DNA of 64,000 nt. Source: Setaria digitata (Eukaryota > Nematoda > Chromadorea > Rhabditida > Setariidae). Where the stretch lies: positions 1 to 64,000 of the forward strand of contig RCAB01000290.1 in NCBI GenBank assembly GCA_003640385.1, written 5' to 3'. The translations under genes were made by a program, and so were the position numbers. The first letter of the stretch is position 1; each line of letters begins with the position of its first letter. Of this stretch, positions 25,101-39,212 are shown piece after piece. A model generated the notes under the pieces. It saw nothing but the letters and a program-made list of their open reading frames with translations, searched no databases and was not told where the DNA came from.

Positions 25101-28100
25101 AATTGAAGCTAACAGCATTTTCATAAAAGAAATTGCAATAAGTGGTTTACCTGACGAACATTAATGTGAAAGGCCTCAGCAGTAACTTAAATTTGAGCGG
25201 ATTATTAAGACAAAAGATAATCTAAAAGTTATAATTGTTACTGCTTTCATCAAAAGCTTTTAGCGTATTTGAGAAAATCTCCAAGGTGGTAACTTCAATA
25301 TTTTCTAAGAATAGCAACAGATGATCTTAATTTATCTGAGCTACAAGTATTTTCATTGCTGTGAAATTTTAAATCGCACTAACCTGTATTCTCCGTATGG
25401 ATCAAATATATCCATGCAAGATGACCTTCTAGAAAAGAAAGAATGGTAGGTCAGGGAGTAAGTGCAGTGGCTTGACTATCGTTTAATCAGAATGGATGTT
25501 TTCACTTGGTGAATTTTAATACTCCAATATTCACAACTGAGATATAACAAGCAATTAATTCTTCATCAACTACCTCTAAATTGCCATTTGGTGTGGTAGT
25601 CATCACCTGGTCACCATTACTTTCTACACGTCTTGAATGAAATTTAAAGATATGAAGAAGGAGGATGGGTAAGGAAGGAGGGGGAGCATGTTTTCGTTGC
25701 TAGTTAAAAAATGAAACTTGATGTGATGCATAACATCTGTACTATTTGAAATCATAGAGGAAAGTAACAAGAAACTTAAGATTTTCAACGTATTAAGGTT
25801 TCTTCTAATTATGAAATGCTACTTCAGATCTTTCTCACTTCAAGCGTGTATGTGTGTATGTATAATCAAGTATGTGCAAAGATATAAAGATGTATTATGC
25901 AAAGGAAATAATGTTTCAAGATTTTTTTTTCCCTGAGAAGTAATAAAGAAAAACTTAAGGTAAAGATATCACATTGGATTAAAGTTATCTGTCCAATATT
26001 TGAGTTACTTCGCTAAGAAGCATTATAGAACTTATTGCTGCCTTATTTTCTCTCCTTTACAAAATGCAATATTTTATCGTTTTTTTTTTTTTTTTTTTTT
26101 TGAATAAGCCATTTGGACAAATTTTCATTGTGTTTGACGATTGGTAACGTCCACTTGTTGTCGTACACTCATCAAAAAATTATGGAATAACAGCAAATTA
26201 TGAGTCATTTTTTAATAAAACGAATAAATTTTCGAACTGAACTTATACTACCTACCTGGATTAAAATCCAAAGTGAATAGCTAAGATTGAACAAAACACA
26301 AAAAGGCCTAATGTTGGGCATCCAAAAAATAAGAATTTCTTATTTTGTCAAACTCAGGATTTTAATCATAACTCTTTTACCTTTATTCCAGTTCAACAAC
26401 ACATGGCGTATTACTATAGCTGCTAAATGTTGGAAGAAATTCATCCCAAAGCAATATATATTTTTTTTAAATATTTCAGTAAATAAAATATATTTCTTGT
26501 AAATACCCTTGTAGACACTAGAATGACACGTCCCAAAATTAGTTTTAAGATTATGAGACGGATACATTTAAAAATAGGCATTTTTAACCAAACCGTAACT
26601 TCTATCAAATCTTCTAAGGGAATTTCATTTCTAAAAAATTACGTCTCAAACAATGGAAGAGAAAAGTATAAGGAGAACAATGGGGGAAAAACTTTGACAT
26701 AAATTGTTACAACAGCAGGAGAAAAGCTGGTTTTTAGAATAATATTGTTGCAATACTGTAGAAGAGAGAATTCAGAGGTTCATAAGTGATGTTTAGTTTG
26801 GTAATTAACGGTTATAGATATATAAACAGAGTTTGCTAATATTGTATAGGAATGAAAATTACAAGGAATTTAATAAAACAAGAACTAAATGAATATTGGA
26901 TCCTGAATTGCACTTGGTCTTAAAGGTAAATTTGGGCCAAAAAAGATAAATTTCTCACATGATAAGCCGGAATTAACTGAACAAAAATTAATATAATAAT
27001 TTTAAATGACAGTGCTAAATGCTGGTTTAATGCTAGCTGCCTTCTTTAAAAGGAAATATTTCATCTTCTTCAGGTTACTTTTCTTCGGCCTTACAAGATT
27101 ACTCCATGCATATACAGGTTTATCAGACACGTCTTTACTAATACTTGATTAAGTTAGCGCAAAAATATGATACATTTAAATAAAATTAGAAGAAATAATT
27201 TTTCCATAGGTGAAATTGAGGGATTAAAAATTTGGTACATGCAAATAGTAGATAATAAATTTTATACTTTTTTTGAAACATTATTGGATTTAGTATGAAG
27301 TCTGGATGCAGGAAGTACAGATTTTAGTAGAGGCATGCAAAAAATGCCTATCAAGCTATTGAAACTGAGAAACTAGATAGTGAGAGAAGATTTAATTGAA
27401 TTTGTTGCCTTAAAGAAATTAATGTGAATGAAGAATATTATCGATTGCTCATTACCTGTTAACTCATCAAGGTATTAATGCCTTTTATAAGTCGGTACCT
27501 TCAGTAGTGACTCATGCTAATCACATCCTCTCTTGGGACTATTTTAATGGCATTAGACTAAATCTTGGACAATAGCTCCCGAACATCTGTTTCATCGATC
27601 ATTATCCAATTGCTATCCGAACTACCGAAACTTCCACATATCAACCGACGCCTGAAAATTGCTTTTCTTTTTCACTGTTGGTCGGACCATCTATAAGGTC
27701 CACCTCCACAAATGTTTGTTTCTTCCTTCTGCCAAGCAGTCGAAGTTGCCATTACCTGTTTTTATTTGGAAAAAGAGCCACTCCTACAGGGGTCATTCTA
27801 AGAGCCCTTCTTATTTTTACAGATACACTCGAGACAACATTGCCTCCGACTTTCTTCAGCTATTCTCGATCATGCGAGATAATTTACTGCTCTGATCCAG
27901 CATGCCTCCCTACTGTGAGAACAATTGACGTTTTTTTTTTTTTTTTTTTCAGTAATTCTACAATCGAAATCTTTCACAGGAATAAATCAAAAGATGAGGG
28001 ACTTTTGGTAATAAATTGACGCTTTTTCTCACTTCCGCTCCCTCTCATAAATAATCCCAAAAAGCAATTAATGTTAGCCTCGAAATTGATCTAAGCAATT

Positions 28101-30274
28101 TTTAAAAAAGACAAAACTTGCAACTAAAAGTTCTGGATAAGCTGAAATGCTTCATCAGAACAGTTCTGGATTATTTCATTGCTAGTCATTCAAATTCGAA
28201 ACAGATTTGTTTGCAGTATGGACGAAGTCGCGCTATACAATATTTCAAATGTATAAATCATATATCTATCAGCTACATTAAAATCTTTACTTTCATCATA
28301 TTTTTTCTTAGAAAGTTTTTACCCAGTAACTTTCGTATATGCTAGACTCCTTGATCTGTCTCAAAACGAGTTGGATAGGTATATAATGTCATATCGAAAT
28401 GTAACTTTATATGACATATAATGTTATACAAAATTTTACAAATTTTTATCCATATACCAATAATTACACGCGATGACAAATATATTTAGTAAAAGTATAA
28501 TCGATACACTACCGAAGAAGAGTAAGTTACATGGATAAGTAAACTTACCTTAAGGTAAATTTTAACATAGAAACACTAACAAGGATTTCCCTAGTAACGT
28601 CGAGTGAACAAGGAAAAGCCTATGCTGAATCCAATAGACAATTTGCATTAGATGAAAAATCATGGAATCCCTCCTTTTTTTATTTCATCCTATTTAACAC
28701 TTCAGAAATTTTCCTGTTAAAATTAGAATGTTTAACTTTTGCATGCCCTTTTTGAGTCCTCCAGAGTTGAAGATTTTGTAACTCAATACAACCTGCATAC
28801 TTCAGAACCAGCTCAAACCGATAACTGTTTTAAAATTTTTGTTTGATAGCTTTCTCAGAATAAGTATTTCACTCGTGGGAAATTACAAATCCTATACGTC
28901 ACAAATTATTAGACCATGGGCAATCGTTATTTTTGACAAAAATGAAAAGTTTACTATATTTTTTTTTTCTAGTTTAATGCCAGCAAAGGATCAAATACTG
29001 TCTAGGTTACGAGTTATTTTTTTTTCTTTGCAGCATAATTTTAATAGATTTCCTTGTTATTATTGAAAAAGAATTATGTTTCCGCAGAAAAAACCGCCTA
29101 AAGAGGTCAAAAATAAAAGTTGTATAAACGAACGTTATCTGCTTATATTTGTTAGCGAAGTATCGAAAGATTTTATCTAAAAGTAATAGAAAGTTTTAGC
29201 ATCAAATTACCATATACGCCGGAAATGAAGATTTTGGTAAAACACCCAGTATTATTTACAACTTTAGTTTTCATCGCCGGAATAGTTGCTGCTAAAGCCT
29301 GCAATAATCCAAATGACTAGTTATACAGATTGGCTTAGATCATTTTATGGTTGCATCCTTGTGGTTTAATAACGTTGGTGAAAACTAAAAAATGGATTTG
29401 CTCTGTAGTGACTCTAGAAATATTTGCTTATAAACTGCATATGGAACTAATTTATTGTGATGTTTCAGTAAAGATAGCGAAAAACTCTAAATTTTAATTA
29501 GTTCCTACTGAACATTCAATACATAGCAGCAGTTGTGGAGAGACCATGAAAATATTGTTTTCCGGTTTTATTAAAATTATTATAGAGACCTTCTTAAGCT
29601 CATTTAAAAAATGAGCAATTCTGAATTTGGGATTTAAAAAATGTACTAATGGCTTACCACTTCGGGCAAATGTCTTTTTTTAGAAGTCTTTTAAAGCTGG
29701 AAAGCAGTCGAATTGTCTATTGATAATACAGGCTTCTCTTATCCAAATTTTTTCAGAACAACTTCGCCCACTACTCAATTTTTCTGATCTTTCTTTAGGA
29801 CTACTTACTCCCTAATCGAGTTAAGTTCCCAATGCAATCGAAAATTGATCAGCCAATAAGTAAAAATGCTACGGCTTCAAAAAAACGGCCGAAGTGTTCC
29901 AAATTTTGGACGCAAAGTTCCGACCCGCATCATTGTCTTGCTTCCTTCCTGATTTTTTTGGTTACTCAGAACATGCGACGTCCTTTCTCAAATTCAGTCC
30001 CGTTGCCATATCAGTCCATCAAAAGCTTCTTGTAGTCCCCCGATTTGCAAAGGGAAAAACAGAGTGGAAGAACTACTGATTAATGAACAATGCCTTGCTT
30101 ATTGTTACCTACGTGAATATACGTGTTCTTACTACGAGACAGATGACTGCAACATAGCTTGCAGCAAACATTTCAATTCACGCTGCAAAGGGACGCACGT
30201 TGCGCTAATCTGCTAATGCATGCCAAGACGACGGAAACACATTCACAAATAAAAACAGACACAGACGTTTGCCT
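22200..30274. other. Long gene-poor region
   Basis: Includes the 3' UTR of the upstream gene. I saw no exon chain with matching phases. Two stretches are open for over 60 codons on the plus strand but unsupported: about 27570-28019 (pyrimidine-rich, no ATG) and about 29868-30079 (ends AKGKTEWKNY, no ATG). Homopolymers occur at 26079-26101 (T) and 27931-27949 (T). Confidence 0.4.
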
Positions 30275-30964
30275 TCACTGCATGTGAATGGATGCAAAGT
30301 GGAAAATGTTCTCTGCAGCTGGACCAACGAAAGCTCGCTTACGCAACTGCACTTCCGCATGCTCCACATCTCTGCCCGTAATCCTTGTTGTTGGAACTGC
30401 TTTCATTGCAAGTCGTCCTCGAAATTTCCATGCGTCACGCATCTCTCGTTGTCTTACTCAATTATCTCTTCTGCAGGTTATTTTGCATTCCAGTGAATGC
30501 CAGCTGCGACATTTCTTCCCTCTATGTCTCCTACTCATACTTCCAGCTCCCTCTCAATTTATATTATCCCTAATATACTCTTACCATTATTGCATGCTAT
30601 CGTCATTTGTAGCAGCAGTTTTCTCGTCCGTGTGATTGCTTCTCGCAGTGCTGTGGTGGTTTGGCATCTATTGTTCTCACCCAGTCGTCTTAGCCTTTTT
30701 CTCAAATCTGTCTAGGTCAAACGGAGTAGTTAGATGAAATTTGCGTAATCCTAGCTCAAACTTCTCTCCCTGCGTAATGTATGAGTTGACCCGTCTCATG
30801 TCTAAGGGAAGGGTGAATCCACTTCTTTGGAATGTATCATCGAGCAGCTGTTTCATCTTTCTATTGCTTTGCAATTCTTTAAATGCTTCACATGAGTGTT
30901 TCAATCTGCTTTTTATAAACAAGTCCAAGAAAGCTGAACGGAAGTAGTCTTGCAACGCCAACTT
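30275..30964 (-). CDS. Unknown two-exon gene model
   Basis: Exon 30964-30681 is open for 94 codons with charged, helix-like content (SRLKHSCEAFKELQSN, RKFHLTTPFDLDRFEKK) and ends at a GTGAGA donor in phase 2. A second exon starting at 30452 continues the phase (QREMRDAWKFRGRLAMK, TTRITGRDVEHAEVQLRKR) to a stop at 30277-30275. Together they give about 153 residues. Weak points: the 30452 acceptor (AGTAAG) and the 5' boundary at 30964 are poor, and no ATG precedes the first exon (the first Met is internal, MKQLLDDTF). The segment is richer in GC than its flanks. I do not recognise the family. It could also be a decayed copy. Confidence 0.4.
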
Positions 30965-31279
30965 CTATTCTAGATTGATCGATAACGGTGTTATGCTGTT
31001 ATATTCCCAACATCTCCAACTCTGAGGTAGCAGCACACGAATACAGTTTAGTTCAGGTCAAGCCAGACAAAACTTTTCTCATTATTATTAAAATATATGT
31101 CACAAAAATGGTTCATGAGAGAAAAATGACATGAAAAGTGGCTGAGGGAAAATTAAATCCATAGGAGATTAAAATGCAATGGTTAAAAAGTTTTGCTTGT
31201 AAAGTAAAAATACGACACATTTCAAGTCCATTTTTCTTTTTGCTTGCATTTTAAAAAGTAATTTACGAACAGATAAGGG

Positions 31280-34200
31280 ATGAGTCAGCAGCTAGCTCAA
31301 GTAGAGGGAGTTCACTTCTGAGAATGCCGAAATATTCTTTAGAAACGTTGCTTTTGGTGACACTAGAAATGGGTCACATGTTTGCTATTGCAAATGGATG
31401 GCTTGCTTGCTTTCTCCACATGTCATGTATATCCTTTCGGCTCATCTTACTTTTTGTATTTTTGACTAATTCATTATCTGGAGAGGTGATTTTCTTTGAA
31501 ACGATTATTAATATATGTTATTATTCCCCATCCTATCGTTGTTGCAACCGTAATTGTACTTTATAAAACAGCAGTAAGGCAGAATAACTTTTCTTTTTCC
31601 CCTCCACTACTGTGACCACTTAAATTTAGATCCTGGTTGCATAGATACGAGAAAAGTACGAAAAAGTAAGCAAACAGATTTTCCTCCATCGTTGCAGAGA
31701 GACCTTGTTTATGGTAGTTATTTAGACGACCTTGTATTTAAGCAGTGGACCACAACCTTTCGAAAAGTTTGCAGGTTGGTATTTAATTGCCATTTCGGAC
31801 ACTTTAGAAATGGGATTATCCATTCACCGAACTTCATAATCCCAATTTACTTGAATAACAATAAGAATGTAGAGAGGCTGATAGAAATTTCCAGTTATTT
31901 TTTTTTTTTTGAAGGTCAGAATCATTATTGTATCATGTTCGAAGAAGACTATGTGCTTTTAAAATTGCGTTCATGAACCTTGATGAATAATTTTCGATCA
32001 AATTTCAAATACAAAAAAGGAATTTGAATATTTTTGAAGTGCAGACACGAAAAAGTATGTCTGTGTTTTTAAGAGAATATAGTCTGCCATCTTCTGGAGT
32101 ATCACTTAAAATGAACTACTCCCTTTTAGGAAATTATAATATTTAATGCTGGAGAAGAAAACTTTTTTCTTGGAGATATCTATCAAACTCCGTCATCTTG
32201 CTGTCCCTTCACTTTCGAAGGGAAAAAGAATTATAATAGTTACCAACATCACGTATCACGTGGTAGCGCTTGGATAGAAATTAGAACTTAAATCCGTATT
32301 TATCATCATTTTTTTTTTTTTTTTTGAACTAACGCTTTGTAATTAGGTGCTAATAACCATGTCAGTAAGTGAATCATACATTAACGAAGAGATAGAAATT
32401 TTTCATTTCGATTTCTGAACAGTAATACGTTTTCCTTCCACACTTTTAATGAAAACGTGAAGTATCCGGTGGATGGAAATCTCGTCCTTATTCCATTGTT
32501 TCTTCGTCTGTTTCGAACATAAACGGCCTTTTTATTTATCATTTTTAAAAAACACTTAAAAATACTTCATGTTATCAAATAAGGAAAATAATTTGTACCA
32601 AAAAAATTCTGTGCTTCATTTTTACCCTTTTTTTTTTACGTTGAATCAGTGTTTTTTATAGCTACTGTTATAGCTGTTATGGCTATCACTGAGGACAGTG
32701 CAAAATTTCTTATTTTAGAGATAGATCGCTTTCAGAATAAAATTTTTTAAAAAGGTTTCTTGGAACAGACAGTCATAAAGCAGTCATGGGATAGTGTTCC
32801 TCCTGCTTCTGCGCTAATGTAATTTTAGAGTTTCCAAGTTTTCCCTCTTCTAGTACGCTCTGAAAACAAATTTTTTTCACTTACTATTACGACAGAATCT
32901 TTTCATCGTTATTAAGTGCAGAAAAATCTTTACTTCTTTCATTACTTAACTTTCTTAAAAGTTTTGGAAAGTACGTTTTTACTGTCTTTTTTTTTGTCAA
33001 AATATAGTTTAAGACCTTGCATTGAAATTGGGATTTGATTGTATTTATTACATCTTACTCTTCAACTGATTAGACTACTATATTTGAACCTTTTCACTTT
33101 GTAATTTATAATTATGTTTTTTGATTGCGATTGATTTGTTTTATATAAGAGATAAAAATCCTTGTCTGTGTCTGTTATATAAAGCAAATCTATCGCAAAG
33201 AACATAATTATAAATCACAAAATGAAAAAGTATTTATCAGAAAAAATCTTGGATTGCGAAGGTTCTAGGAATGAGCAGGAAATGCTTAATTGTTTGGTAT
33301 GCTGGAAAGAATTAGGCATTTCAGTACATCTGTTATAACCGTTATTGAACTTAAGAATATAAAAGCTGATTCTGTAGGATTATTTCTAGAAGTTGAATGA
33401 CCTGGATTATTGGGTTAAAATTTGACATTTTCTTTTAAGTTAGGTTACTCAGTAAAAATGACTACTCGCTTATTTGTCGCTGATATTTTTTTTTTAGTAT
33501 TTAGAAATCTGTTTGCACTGTTAGGCATCAGATCTTTTATTATTTGTATATAATTCCATGTTAATATTGGGAAGTCCGTGAACTACGTACACATTATCTC
33601 ATCGAATGCAACTTTAATCTAACGATTGCCTTTAATGTAGTGATGAAAAGGCTTCACTGCTGAAATCTCAGTTAACCTGTTTGACAATGCATAATATTTT
33701 TTTGCATTTTGTTATAATTTCTCCAGGTTCAATTAATAATTTTAGCGCGGGTAAGGAACATCCGATGTATGTTAAGGAACAACTTTCGGGACTGCTTTCT
33801 GGCGGAGGAATGGTAAATGAGGACTGAGAAAGCTTCCATATTTTTTCTTTTCAGAGCTGCTTATCTATGGCATGGTGTACGTAAATTGTTATACTTACCT
33901 TTCGTTTCATAATCATCAGCATAAATGCTTGCTTGCTCACGTTAGTTTCATATGATTCCGTTACGTTTTACATTTCCCTGCTTCGCTAAATTAATTATTA
34001 GCAAGGAAAAGAGAAAGAGGGAGAGAGAGAGAATATGAGGGACAGGTAACAGTTCTAGATTTAACTCTTCTCCAGTACTTAACTATCTTTTCAAACTGCC
34101 TTTCACCCATCCTTATGTTTTCATGTCACTTTTTCCCCATAGTTCTTATTTGCTTTATTTGATTGGGTATTTTCCATTTTTTTCCAGCTAAATCTCAGAT

Positions 34201-34288
34201 TATGCAACGGTTGAGTATAAGTCTCCCGCTCAAGCGCCATCCATTTTCATTGCTAGTTGATTCGGCAGATGAGTTACACACTGCATAG
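31280..34288 (+). CDS. Tentative small five-exon gene
   Basis: A phase-consistent chain exists: 31280-31300 (MSQQLAQ), 31698-31766 (RDLVYGSYLDDLVFKQW), 32130-32262 (IFNAGEENFFLGDIYQT), 33727-33750, 34188-34288 (MQRLSISLPLKRHPFS, ends ADELHTA, stop). The acceptors at 31698, 32130, 33727 and 34188 are T/C-rich and canonical. A competing chain uses donor 31775, a 28-nt exon at about 33271 and another frame of the 33727 exon (LARVRNIRCMLRNNF). Both cannot be right, so the exact protein is uncertain. No family is recognised. It is included because the chance of four good acceptors each opening a frame is low, but expression data would be needed to believe it. Confidence 0.3.
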
Positions 34289-37200
34289 CGGTTTCCAGCT
34301 TCTATGGCCACCAACTTGCTGTTTATATTTTTTTTCAACTACAGCCTTTCATGCATAGGGTCTCATCAGCGGGCAGTTTGACACTTTAACTCAACTCACA
34401 GCCCCAGTTGATCCAGAACAGTAGATTTAGTAATTTGAAATGAATTTTCAGTGACCTAGTTTGAAATTAAGAGAACTTAATTTAATTTAACTAAAATTTT
34501 TAGCTCTTCCTGCATTGTGAGATTTATCTTTTACCCTTGTTTTATTTCTTTGTTATCCGCCTTTCTTTAAGTTCTTATTCTTGATGACAATAGTTCCATT
34601 AAATCTTTGGAATTTAACAAATGAATGCTATCACCCACCTTTTTAATAGTAAGTCCCTGAGAAGTTATGGATGGTAAAGGCATGGTGCTCAAGTTTTCAT
34701 TTCCCCAGCCCTTGTAAAATGAACACTCATATTTCCAGTTACTATTACACTTGAAGTTGCAGCCTTTAAAATCCTTATCAGTTCCCCATATCACAAACCT
34801 TATCACTTGTTACAGCCTTTTCACCATCATTTGGTGCCATATCTGAACAGCACAGCGCATCAAAATTCTTCTCAGTTTCTGTTGTATACCTTTTTACGGT
34901 GCTCTGTTGTCATTATCATTCGTAGTTACAAATCTCAGAACCCATCGATCTTATTTTCTTACAAACATTTTCCACTGGATATGATTCTTATGTGAAAGTA
35001 TCGGCATAATAAGAAAGGGGCTTTATTTATTTTATATCTTGACTGTTTTCGAAACTCAGAATTATGTTTCTGTATATTTTCTGTTTCCTTACAGTTCTTA
35101 ATTTGTCACATTAAAATAAGTTAAAGTGCTTTATCGATCAAATTTGAGTATACGTGGGGGAATTATCGCTGTATCTTCAGTTGAAGAAAAGGTGAACAAT
35201 ATTTCTGGATTTATTACTAAATATTACTTGTAACTGGACACAATGTCCAAAATGTTTCGATGTCATCTCTTTGGATTTTCTTTCTTGCCGGAATGTCGTC
35301 ATTAGAAAGCCTTTAGAAACAAGCCGGTAGAAAAATTGAGTAAAGTTCTGTACTACAGGTTTGCGTGGATGAAGATCTCTTGTTTTATTTCATTTCAACA
35401 CAAGCTTCGAGAACTTTACGATGTTAGGTGAATCGTTAGTTATTATTTATATGCACAAAAAGTTGCCTTAGAAGACTCATCGTAGAGTGGGAGAATCGAC
35501 AAAGATTGACTGGCTGGTTGGTGCTTGTTCAAAACAGGTATCGGTCCATATGCTCGTTTTGCCGTCTACATCGCTATCTCCCTTCTCTTCGTCACACTGT
35601 TATACTGTTTGCTCTCCATACCATTTCATATCATATTTATCTCCTACTTTCTACGTTGCAAATTCTGTTTAATTTATACTCTTGCTAATCAGTGAACAGC
35701 TTTACATAAATAAGCTTAAAATAACCTCCAATCTTCATGGACTTAAATAATGACTTCGGGATGTAACGCACTTTTGATTTCCTCGCCTTAGAGAAGAAAT
35801 CATTGAAAAATTTGACAGCATGCAATAATAAGTTGATGAAGAACAATGTCGCTTCATTGTTTTTGAGATTTTTTTTTGTACACCTAGATATAACTTTTTC
35901 TAGTAGTTTACATTGAGTGTACCTGACGTTCATCGTATCGTTTCTAACACTTCTTAATATAAGTCGATTATACTGAATCATTCTTTGTACTGCTAAGGAA
36001 GTCCCTTTATATTGAAAAATTGAGAATTATATCAGTGGTTATTATAATATAATAAGGACTTAATCTGCCTTATCCACTACACTGCTATAGGTCTTTTACT
36101 TCTTGTAGTTACTTCCTTGCAAATATCTTTTTAAAGGATTGATCCAGATGCACAAAAAAGGAAGTTCCTTGTTATCTTGTATCTTAATTCACTGGCCAAG
36201 TAGGTAGATATCACTTATCTCTATTCTTGCTATTGTATTATACACAATAGAGCCTCTGATTTAGCTGAAGCTGTCAGAGCAAAAATGCATCACCCATGGT
36301 TTTAATTTTCACGTGGATGGCAGATGAGACGTGCTAAGGCACTTTCACGATCTCGTAGAGCTTTTTTTAAGAGCAAAACATCCGTTACATTTTTTCGAAT
36401 ACCTTCTTCTTTGTTTTATTGTGATCCAAATATTTGTTTTGAGGGAATTTCAATTCTAGAGTCGAGACACTTCGTCCCTCTCATAAAATTTGCTATATGG
36501 AAAGAAAGTTTTATGTATTCTTGGAAGTAAAAAGTGACAAAGATCTGAAATGAATGGACCTTATTTTCATCGGCAGTTTATTGACATTCTTGCTAAAATT
36601 TTCACTTAATATGTCGTCATTATATGTTTAATTTTGATGATACTTTGGGCTTATTATTATTAGTCTTTGCAGGGAAGCGTTTTAGGAGTAATTTTTTCTA
36701 TCATCCAAGGAATGTATCGTTGCAAACACTTAAATTGCCATTTATGTTAGTAGTTTTTATTTTGAAACCTGTATTTCTGGAATCAAATCAATCCAGTTCT
36801 TACGAAAAAATAAGTTTAGGACTCAATTGAGTAAATCTTGAGGGAGAGATTTGTGGACAGTAGTTGGTGTTCACTTTAAAAGTTTTTCAAATTCGGTCTT
36901 CTTTAGATTAAGAATTCTGTTTCTCCTCGTAGATTAATTCTAAAAATCAGTTTATCTGTTCAGTAGCCTGAAGTTTGTTGTATTTCATCTTTATATTTAA
37001 TCTGTCCTTAATCATGAATTTCAGGAGGACTTTTCAGGACATCTGATTTGTTAGATAAATGAAAGCTTTGCTAATAAGAATTGTCTACTTTCACTTTCTT
37101 TTTCAATTTCTTTTGTCATATTTTGTAATAGAAAAAGTCAGTAATTTCACTTTTGTGCTTCCGCACTCATTTAATCATTCTCCTTTTCATCGTCTATCTT

Positions 37201-39166
37201 GTGTTACCTTATTCTTTACTGCATTTTTTTTTTTTCTACATCTTACCTACTCAATGTTTGCTGATATACTTCGTTCCTTCTATCGTCACCTCTTCTTTCC
37301 CTCCGTTCCGTACATATTTTGTAAAAAAAAAGATGAGTTAGTGGCTTTTAAAAACAAGAACTTTGTTCCCAAACTCTAACATTGAATCAAGTTCCTCTGT
37401 AACTCCTTTTTAAAGGGTTATTCTGTCTCGAAGTAATTCGAATTCCATAAAAACTAGTTTGAAATTTCCATGGGCATTTGAAAAATGACTGAAAAATTCT
37501 AATAATTATTTAAACAGCACTTTAAAAAGAATGATAAACTAATATTTGTATCTTACGCATGGAAATATACATTTTTCTCTATCATTTAAACGATTAGTAG
37601 TCTGTATCGGTGTCAGATTTGATAAGTTGATCACCACATGAAAATGGGGCAGTATAATATTTGTTTCTTTGCATTAAGAATAATGCATTTTGATTAAATT
37701 AATAGCGAAGAATGAGATATTAGTATTTTCTACCATTGAAAAGGCGGTTTGAAGTTATCGTGAACATGGATTTTGTTATGTTATAGTAAGTGCAGCATAG
37801 CAAATATATGGTCTTCAAAATTTCAGATTCAGAAAGTTTTTTGAATGAAATTACCCTAGTACGAAAGCACTAAAGGTTTTAGGCTAGATTCATCCTTTGT
37901 TGAACTTGGCATTTTGAAGTTAAATAACTCAATTTATAACGATGAACTTACCGCATGTGCTTGTCATATGGTTACGATGGTTATTTGTTTTTTCCCGCAA
38001 ATATTCCTTTCACGAACGATAAAAATTATACTGGAAGAATAAGACTGCTAGTAGCACAATATAGGAATTGAAAATTGGAGCTTGCAAAAGTTGCACGAAC
38101 ACAGTGAAAAAAAAACGATGTGCGCGAAATGAAAAAAGTAATGATTAAAATATTGTAAAAATTTCTAGTTGTAATCGAATTCTACAGTAATCAACTCCCC
38201 CTTTCCCTCCGCCACCTTCCTCAGTATAGAAGGGAGAATAACGCTTTTCAAATGTAAATTTTATGAGGAGCAAGCAGTGATACAATTCACTAGTCTATCA
38301 GTTTTTGCCTTATTAATAAGTCGACTACTTGTTTTAATTCGAAGTGTTTATAAAATCTTTAACATTTTAAAGAATTTCAATGGATTTTTCGGAATTTGAA
38401 CTGCAACTTGAAAGTGAAGCACGGTTTAACTATTTCACTGAAGAGCGAGAAGATTGCATTCCAACTTAGTTTAAATTAAAGGCATCACTGCTATAGAAAA
38501 CGTAATTTTCGAGATGATGGAAGGGAAAGGAAATAATGTCGCTGATATGATGAACCCGAAATAAATGGTAAACGAAAGCTAGCTCACTTTTTCGCTGCTG
38601 ACTCAGTTTCATTCTAACCAGTCTGAAAATCATTTCACCAGTCTTCACCGCTACTTTTAGCATTACCTAATATTGAACAATATTTGGTATTTAGCACTGC
38701 CGGAGTGACGATAATAATGGTCGAGGAATCTTTCAAGGGACAGTGGAGATGTGCTCTTTGAGAAGGTTGTGTAGAAGAAATAAGGTGCACTATGCAAACA
38801 GCAGGCGCAGCACGTTTATCCTGCGCACAGAGGAAAATAGAGGTTTCAGATGTTTTTTAAATGGTGTCTGTCTTCGTTTCAAGTGACATTTATGCCATAG
38901 CAGTTGTAATTTCCGTTTCCGTTTCTAGTTCTAGTCCTCTTCATTTCTGTGTGCTCCGCACTTTTTTTCACTTCCGCTTCGTACAGATATATTTTTCATC
39001 GTTTCACAATGGATAGGTGCTTTCACCGTTTGACCTATTCTTCGATTTTAAACTCAGTTTCTTTCGTGCAGCTGATTTTGAGGAAATCAATAGATACAGA
39101 TGTAAGATAGTTACTAGTTCAGTTTCAAGTAAAAATCCTTCCGGATAGGTAGCGAAGAGTGGGGGA

Positions 39167-39212
<46 letters not shown>

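Noticed and set aside
27678..28019. Plus-strand 113-codon frame
   Set aside because: No ATG, crosses a T19 run, pyrimidine-rich composition makes stops rare; not supported.
30288..30715. Overlapping plus-strand ORFs (up to 115 codons)
   Set aside because: Hydrophobic pyrimidine-rich readings of the strand opposite the coding-like minus frames; no family sense.
35685..35981. Minus-strand 98-codon ORF with ATG
   Set aside because: Length is within chance for 64 kb of AT-rich DNA; no splice, signal or family evidence.
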